A stretch of 64,000 nucleotides of DNA from NCBI RefSeq assembly GCF_947503465.1, contig NZ_CANNDN010000001.1, positions 1,922,001-1,986,000 of the forward strand. The letters run 5' to 3'. Below are positions 59,521 through 64,000 of this stretch, piece by piece; the stretch's first letter is position 1; each line of letters begins with the position of its first letter. Under the pieces are notes generated by a model. That model had not been told where the DNA came from and did no database searches. It saw nothing but the letters and a program-made list of their open reading frames with translations. This DNA comes from an uncultured Tateyamaria sp. (lineage in GTDB: Bacteria; Pseudomonadota; Alphaproteobacteria; Rhodobacterales; Rhodobacteraceae). The translations under genes and the position numbers were made by a program.

Positions 59521-59727
59521 ATGAACAAAACGCACTTACGCCTTGCTGCCCTTGTAATTGGGTTGACCACGATTGCCGCCTGTGGTGGCGGTGGCGGCGG
59601 GGCCGGAATGGCTGCTTTGGGGTCGGTTTTTCAGCAGGCATTCGCGCAAGGTCCAAACGACACGCCACTCGATATTTCGAACGCCAATCTGATCGTGGAT
59701 CTGTCACAGGATCCGTTCGAGCTTTGA
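59521..59727 (+). CDS. Small lipoprotein downstream of DUF4331
   Basis: A 68-residue protein with a lipobox IAAC (Cys21) followed by a run of six Gly, then a short acidic tail ending DLSQDPFEL. ATG 59521 has GAGGTG upstream and lies 25 bp after the DUF4331 stop, so it shares the transcript. No family recognised. It could anchor the DUF4331 protein or help its release (inference). Confidence 0.7.
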   Translation: MNKTHLRLAALVIGLTTIAACGGGGGGAGMAALGSVFQQAFAQGPNDTPLDISNANLIVDLSQDPFEL

Positions 59728-59752
59728 CGGCGCAGAAGTGAACAGGCAATTG

Positions 59753-59783
59753 CGCCGCCGGGACACCCCGGCGGCGTTTTTTT
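59753..59783 (+). terminator. Rho-independent terminator after the DUF4331/lipoprotein transcript
   Basis: A perfect 10-bp GC-rich stem (59753-59762 with 59767-59776), 4-nt loop, followed by seven T. The clearest terminator in the window. It overlaps the gspK stop on the other strand. Confidence 0.9.
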
Positions 59784-60597
59784 ATTGCAAGGGGATGCTT
59801 TGGACCGCGCCGCTGTCGGGATCGCGCAACAGCCGTCGGCGCAGCGCGGCCCGTGCCACCCCCACGCTGGCATTGGCGGTCACGTCGAAGACGTCCGACG
59901 TGAACCCCGCCAGCGGCGGCAGCGGGACCCCAAGGGCCGAGAGGTCGCTGGCGTCCAAAAACCCTTTCGCAGCGCGGCGCGCGATCAGACCACGTGCCGC
60001 GGGCGGATTGCTCAATAGCGCTGCCATCAAGGGTTCTGTCACGGTGTTCAGGTTCATCGGGCCGCGAACGGGCGTCGCTGTTACGTGCGGTGCGAGGCGG
60101 TCGATATCGCCTTGCGCGATGCCAAGACGGACCAAGTCCTGTGGTGCGCGCAAGGGACCGTTTTGCGTGATGATCTGCGTAATCTGGCCAGCGAGCGTTT
60201 CCGGCAGGCCGAGGATTGTCAGCAGGGCGGCAAAAACGCGTTGTTCCGCAAGAGCAGCGGGGTGCAGCGCATTGAGGTCGAACATGCCGCGTCCGTCCAC
60301 GATCGAGACGTCGTACTGGCCAAAGTCGAGGGCGATGCGTTCTTGTGCAGCGTCTGCCCAAGGTTCGCCGGGATGATCGGACAGCGGTGCAGTGCCAAAG
60401 TCACGGCGCAGCGTCACCGCAACCGACGTGATGCCGCTGCGTGCGAGGCTTTGTGCCTGTGCCACGTCATTGGCTGATGCAAGCCGTTGAAGCGCTACAT
60501 CCTGGTCGCTCAGCATGACCTGCACCAGACCCGTTCCGACCGCGAGGATCGCGAGCACGTTGAGGAGGCTGACACCGGCCTGTCTGTTCCGCGTCAT
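59782..60597 (-). CDS. gspK: Type II secretion minor pseudopilin GspK
   Basis: A 271-residue minor pseudopilin at the tip of the T2SS pseudopilus. The prepilin leader ends RQAG and the mature protein starts VSLLNVLAILAV, with Asn at +5 instead of the Glu found in other pseudopilins, a GspK hallmark. A helix-hairpin-helix-like repeat follows (GMFDLNALHP near residue 105 and LNTVTEPLM near 185). Slightly shorter than the E. coli protein. Last gene of the leftward operon, overlapping gspJ by ATGA. Confidence 0.9.
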   Translation of the reverse strand: MTRNRQAGVSLLNVLAILAVGTGLVQVMLSDQDVALQRLASANDVAQAQSLARSGITSVAVTLRRDFGTAPLSDHPGEPWADAAQERIALDFGQYDVSIVDGRGMFDLNALHPAALAEQRVFAALLTILGLPETLAGQITQIITQNGPLRAPQDLVRLGIAQGDIDRLAPHVTATPVRGPMNLNTVTEPLMAALLSNPPAARGLIARRAAKGFLDASDLSALGVPLPPLAGFTSDVFDVTANASVGVARAALRRRLLRDPDSGAVQSIPLQ

Positions 60598-61037
60598 GGT
60601 CGGTGTCCGGCGTGCAGAGCCATCTGGCGCCAGATATCCGCTTCCGGCAGGGTCAGCATGATGGTGTCGCCGTCCGGCGACGACAGCGTGGCTGCGTCGT
60701 CAAGAACGAGTTGTTCCATCATTGGTCGATCCGCAGATGTAATCCGTCGTATCAGACCGGCCTTCGACGCCTTCCATGTGATGATTTGGCTTGCGACATG
60801 CAACTCAAGCTCAGTCCCGAAGCTTGCCCTATGAGCCTGTTCGACGTCGCGCGCCAAGATGTGAAAGGCCCGGTCCTGCAGCTTGATCTGTTCCAGCCGT
60901 CCCGTCACCCCGGCTTCGGTCCGGGTCACACTTTCCAAAAGGATTAGTCCCGCCAATCCGATCATGGCCGAAACAGCAAGAGCCACCAGCATCTCGATCA
61001 GAGTGACGCCCGCCTGTGCCGATCGGTGTTGCCTCAT
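60594..61037 (-). CDS. gspJ: Type II secretion minor pseudopilin GspJ
   Basis: A 147-residue pseudopilin. The cleavage site is QAG followed by VTLIEMLVALAVSAMIG, with Glu at +5 in the mature chain. The RDVEQAHR segment near residue 65 fits GspJ more than GspI or GspH. ATGA overlaps join it to both neighbours (the LpoA-like gene and gspK). The prepilin peptidase at 57175-57636 is the likely processor. Confidence 0.83.
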   Translation of the reverse strand: MRQHRSAQAGVTLIEMLVALAVSAMIGLAGLILLESVTRTEAGVTGRLEQIKLQDRAFHILARDVEQAHRASFGTELELHVASQIITWKASKAGLIRRITSADRPMMEQLVLDDAATLSSPDGDTIMLTLPEADIWRQMALHAGHRP

Positions 61038-62095
61038 GCGACCGGCAGCACGTTTCCGCCGTCGATCCGCAGGATCGCCAAGTCGCGTTCGCAGGTCTTG
61101 TTCCGGTCAAACCGGGTGTTGCCTAGCAGTCCCTCGAACGCTGTGCGGCGGTTTGGATTTGCAGCCCCGTCCAGGCTGTGCGCCATCCCGACTGCGTCAA
61201 CGGCAAGTGCTGCGATCACGCCCAGTTCTTCGTCCAGCTGTGCGCGAAAGAAAGACGACATCCGATCGAAGCGCACCGGGTCAGGCCCAGTGAAGCACGC
61301 CTTGTCAAGGCGTTCCAGATCTTCCTGACCAAGGCCGGACCATTGCAGTGACCCAATGGTCGTCACGCCTGTTTTCACGGCGGCTTCTGCCTGACGCAAG
61401 GCGTTTGCGCCGGTGCCGGGAACATAGACAATGTCCGGCATCGCGCCTCCGCCGGATTGACGCAGAGCGTCGGCCATATCCTTGGGTTGTGTTGCGGCGG
61501 GGATGTTGGGCAGTGGTTTCACCTTGGCTGTGCGTGCCCGCGACTGCACGGCAAGCGACGCCTGTTGGCCCAAGGTGCCGCCGGTTTCGACAACAGCCAG
61601 CGATTGCGCGCCAGTATCCTTGGCGAACCGGAGCACCGTGTTCACCGATTGTGCGGGTGTGACACCAAACACCCATGCGCCGGATGCAGCGAGTGCCGTG
61701 TCATTGGACAGCGACAAGACAGGTACAGGACCTGCAGCCTGCACAACGGCAGGGGTCTGGTCGCGAAAAAGCGGGCCCACGATGATATTGGCTCCCTGGG
61801 CCATGGCGTCACGGGCTGCTTGTGCTGCGGATTGCGTGGTTTCGCCGCTGTCCAGTACACGGGTCATTCCGGGTGTACCGCCAAAGTCTTCTACCAGCCA
61901 CACCGCCTTGGCCATCTGTTGTCCCAGCCCGGCACGGGCGCCGGACAAGGGCAACAGCAACGCCACCTGCGCGCCGGGCTGCGAAGCGCCCTGCGCACCA
62001 TTTCCGATTGGCCCGCGTGCACAGGCACCAACCAACGGTGTCACGGCCAGCAATGACAGGCATTTGCGACGGCTCAAACGTGGTGCGGGCAACAT
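61034..62095 (-). CDS. LpoA/LppC-like lipoprotein inside the T2SS operon
   Basis: A 353-residue lipoprotein with twin-arginine-like SRRKCLSLL and lipobox VGAC (Cys25), then a periplasmic-binding-protein fold. It resembles the 17520-18719 protein along its length, for example VALLLPLSGA against VALLVPRGSG and GANIIVGPLFRDQ against GAQIIVGPLYAEA. It sits between gspF and gspJ and is coupled to gspJ by ATGA. LpoA-like genes are not standard T2SS parts. It could assist passage through peptidoglycan or act as a pilotin (inference). Confidence 0.82.
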   Translation of the reverse strand: MLPAPRLSRRKCLSLLAVTPLVGACARGPIGNGAQGASQPGAQVALLLPLSGARAGLGQQMAKAVWLVEDFGGTPGMTRVLDSGETTQSAAQAARDAMAQGANIIVGPLFRDQTPAVVQAAGPVPVLSLSNDTALAASGAWVFGVTPAQSVNTVLRFAKDTGAQSLAVVETGGTLGQQASLAVQSRARTAKVKPLPNIPAATQPKDMADALRQSGGGAMPDIVYVPGTGANALRQAEAAVKTGVTTIGSLQWSGLGQEDLERLDKACFTGPDPVRFDRMSSFFRAQLDEELGVIAALAVDAVGMAHSLDGAANPNRRTAFEGLLGNTRFDRNKTCERDLAILRIDGGNVLPVA

Positions 62096-62122
62096 GGGGT
62101 TATCCTTTTGATGTGTTGCGGG

Positions 62123-63328
62123 TCATCCGACCAGCGTATTCAAGTTCACGATAGGCAGAAGAATGGCGAGAACCAGCAGCATCACGACCCCACCCATGCC
62201 CAGCAGGACCATAGGCTCCACCAAGCCAACCAGCGTCTTGACGCGCGCTTGGAGGTTTTGTGACTGGTCTTCGGCAAAGCGGCCGAGCAACGCGGGCAGC
62301 GCCCCCCCGGCTTCGCCGCTCGCGATCATGGTGATCATCATGGGCGGGAACCCGGGTCGGGAAGATAAAGCGCGCGAGAGGGTTTGCCCATCCCTGACCT
62401 CGCGCGATACCTCGTGCAGGGTCTCGCGTGCCGTCAGATTGCCGACCGTCTGAGTGGCTGACGACAGGGCATCGGACAGTGGCACGCCACTTTGGATCAG
62501 TGTCGCAAGCGTGCCCGAGAATTGAACAATCGTCATCTGTCGCGCCAGCCCGCTGCTCCACAACAATCTGTGCCAGTTCTTTTGCAAGGCAGGTTGTCGC
62601 GCTGCGGCGCTTGCACCCAGGATCATCGCTGCGACCCCGATGCTCAGGATTGCGGCATTGCCGATCAGAAAGTCGCTTAGGCCGATCATGATTTTCGTGA
62701 GTGGCGGCAGATCGGCGCCGCGAGCGGCAAACACCCGAACGATATCAGGCAACAGAAAGACCAGAAGACCAACAACAACGGCAATTGACACGATGATCAG
62801 GATGACGGGATAGATCAGCGCGAGCCCGACGACTTGCCGATTGCGCAGACGCCCTTCGACGTGGTCGGCAAGGTGGGTCAGCACGGTCGCTTGCCGTCCG
62901 GCCCGTTCGCCGGCCTCTATGGATGTCAAATAGAAGCGGTCAAATCCACCACCGATGTCGCGCAACGCAGTGCTCAGGCTTGCGCCGTCAAGGATGGCTT
63001 GCCGCAAGGTGCGGCATGTCGTGCTCAGCCTTGTCGATGATTGCTGGGCCAGCGTTGCAAGGGCCACTTCGACCTGAACGCCGCTGCCCAGCAAGGTAGC
63101 CATTTGCCGTGTAAACGCCGCAAGGTCTGTGGGCGACAAGGGCCGCGAACCCGTGCGCACATACGACCATAACCGGTCGATTGACCAAATAGCAGCGGGT
63201 GTAAGGGAAAGTGGCAGCAGGCCCTTTTCACGCAAGGCGGCGCGCGCGGCCTCGGCGCCATTTGCCTTGATCCGACCCGTCTGGGCCTTGCCGTCCGCAT
63301 CGACGGCGCTGTAGCGAAATTCCCTCAT
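62123..63328 (-). CDS. gspF: Type II secretion inner-membrane platform protein GspF
   Basis: A 401-residue protein with the duplicated T2SSF domain and three transmembrane helices (near 170, 225 and 375). Typical segments are [19 protein letters not shown] near residue 70, its echo [19 protein letters not shown] near 270, and the [15 protein letters not shown] stretch near 330. It anchors the GspE ATPase. Start overlaps the gspE stop by ATGA. Confidence 0.95.
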   Translation of the reverse strand: MREFRYSAVDADGKAQTGRIKANGAEAARAALREKGLLPLSLTPAAIWSIDRLWSYVRTGSRPLSPTDLAAFTRQMATLLGSGVQVEVALATLAQQSSTRLSTTCRTLRQAILDGASLSTALRDIGGGFDRFYLTSIEAGERAGRQATVLTHLADHVEGRLRNRQVVGLALIYPVILIIVSIAVVVGLLVFLLPDIVRVFAARGADLPPLTKIMIGLSDFLIGNAAILSIGVAAMILGASAAARQPALQKNWHRLLWSSGLARQMTIVQFSGTLATLIQSGVPLSDALSSATQTVGNLTARETLHEVSREVRDGQTLSRALSSRPGFPPMMITMIASGEAGGALPALLGRFAEDQSQNLQARVKTLVGLVEPMVLLGMGGVVMLLVLAILLPIVNLNTLVG

Positions 63329-64000
63329 GCAGGCCCGTCCTGCGCCGCGTCAAAGACCACCCGCGCAACTTCTTGCGGGGTGGTGCGCCCTTCCCGTATC
63401 TTTTGCACGCCATCCATGAGCAGACCGGGCACTTCACGCTGCAATACCTGTCCAAGCTCTGCTTCCGATGCGCCAGCTGTTATCGCTTGTTCCAACTCTG
63501 GCGTCACCTCGATCAGGTCATAAAGAGCGACGCGGCCGTGAAAGCCGGTGTCGTTGCAATCGTCGCACCCCAACCCTTTCAACGCCGTCTCGCCACTGGT
63601 TATTACGTAGGACAGAAGTGCCGCCTCGGTATCCGTTATCGTATGGACGGCCGCACACCGCGGGCAGGTCTGGCGCACAAGCCGTTGCGCGATCAAACCA
63701 CGCAGCATGGGCGCCAGCAAAAACCGTTCCGCCCCCAAATCAATCAGGCGCGCAACGGAGCCGATGGCGGAGTTGGTGTGCAAAGTCGACAACACCAGAT
63801 GCCCGGTCATAGCGCTTTCGACGGCCACCCGCGCGGTTTCGCCATCGCGGATTTCGCCGACCATGATCACGTTTGGGTCCTGGCGCAGCAAGGCCCGCAG
63901 TCCACGGGCAAAGGTCAGGTCCGTTGCGGTGTTGACCTGCATCTGCGCGATCCCCGGCAGGGCATATTCGATCGGGTCCTCGATGGTCATGATGTTGCGG
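63325..64000 (-). CDS. gspE: Type II secretion ATPase GspE, 3' part
   Basis: The C-terminal ~224 residues of the hexameric ATPase driving pseudopilus assembly. The frame is open to the window edge, so the N-terminus and Walker A lie outside. Visible are TIEDPIEY (Asp box), the Walker-B-like [10 protein letters not shown], the His box [11 protein letters not shown], and the tetracysteine zinc finger CPRC...CDDC. The upstream reading continues as RNI before TIEDPI, as in GspE. Confidence 0.94.
   Translation of the reverse strand, partial: RNIMTIEDPIEYALPGIAQMQVNTATDLTFARGLRALLRQDPNVIMVGEIRDGETARVAVESAMTGHLVLSTLHTNSAIGSVARLIDLGAERFLLAPMLRGLIAQRLVRQTCPRCAAVHTITDTEAALLSYVITSGETALKGLGCDDCNDTGFHGRVALYDLIEVTPELEQAITAGASEAELGQVLQREVPGLLMDGVQKIREGRTTPQEVARVVFDAAQDGPA

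Overview
This is a GC-rich alphaproteobacterial chromosome segment. The gene families and gene order point to the Rhodobacterales (Roseobacter/Rhodobacter type). Supporting features are a RpoH-type sigma factor coupled to a ChaN protein, DUF1467 next to methylmalonyl-CoA epimerase, and CtrA-like TTAA-N7-TTAA boxes. Short palindromic operators and ATGA stop/start overlaps inside operons are frequent. I saw no rRNA, tRNA, CRISPR array or intact insertion sequence. Most of the window is dense core genome. Two AT-richer islets (about 31.8-32.9 kb and 36.2-36.7 kb) look acquired or decaying.

Layout: 0-3.9 kb holds cell-elongation genes (PBP2 tail, RodA), a VOC protein, a hydroxypyruvate reductase and an SPW-like membrane protein. 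3.9-8.7 kb (minus) has coaBC-dut-moeB and an M3 peptidase. 9-12.6 kb has an rpoH/chaN pair divergent from cobalamin genes, then a GST. 12.7-21.5 kb has comM, a hydrolase, gshB, yraN, rsmI, an LpoA-like lipoprotein and glnD. 21.5-31.7 kb is a six-gene, mostly translationally coupled glycogen/alpha-glucan operon (alpha-glucosidase, glgB, glgC, glgA, glgX, pgm) with a LacI-type palindrome upstream. 32-43 kb holds an orphan secreted protein, murJ, a rhomboid-like protein that has lost its catalytic residues, trpS, a GFA protein, a haloalkane dehalogenase, a histone-deacetylase-like amidohydrolase, a nitroreductase and a response regulator. 43-53 kb holds a DUF1501/DUF1800 pair, aspS with a 32-residue insertion, pcaC-pcaH-pcaG, and divergent katG/oxyR.

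The most interesting part is 53.2-64 kb. An ECF sigma factor sits between two candidate anti-sigma proteins, one RskA-like and membrane-anchored, the other a ChrR-type cupin. Around it are a fasciclin protein, a cytochrome b/molybdopterin oxidoreductase pair, a lone prepilin peptidase, a large exported DUF4331 protein with a tiny lipoprotein, and a type II secretion operon (gspE-gspF-LpoA-like lipoprotein-gspJ-gspK). By eye I found one promoter-like pattern, TGAAACT (or one mismatch) - 15 nt - YCGT, six times in this region. It lies in front of the fasciclin gene, the cytochrome b gene, the sigma operon, the prepilin peptidase and the DUF4331 gene, and once more facing antisense into the oxidoreductase gene. 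This suggests one ECF regulon joining a periplasmic redox module, an exported DUF4331 protein and the pseudopilin-processing enzyme of a small T2SS. I infer that the DUF4331 protein is a candidate T2SS cargo. The combination would be a coherent, apparently undescribed stress-induced secretion/redox system.
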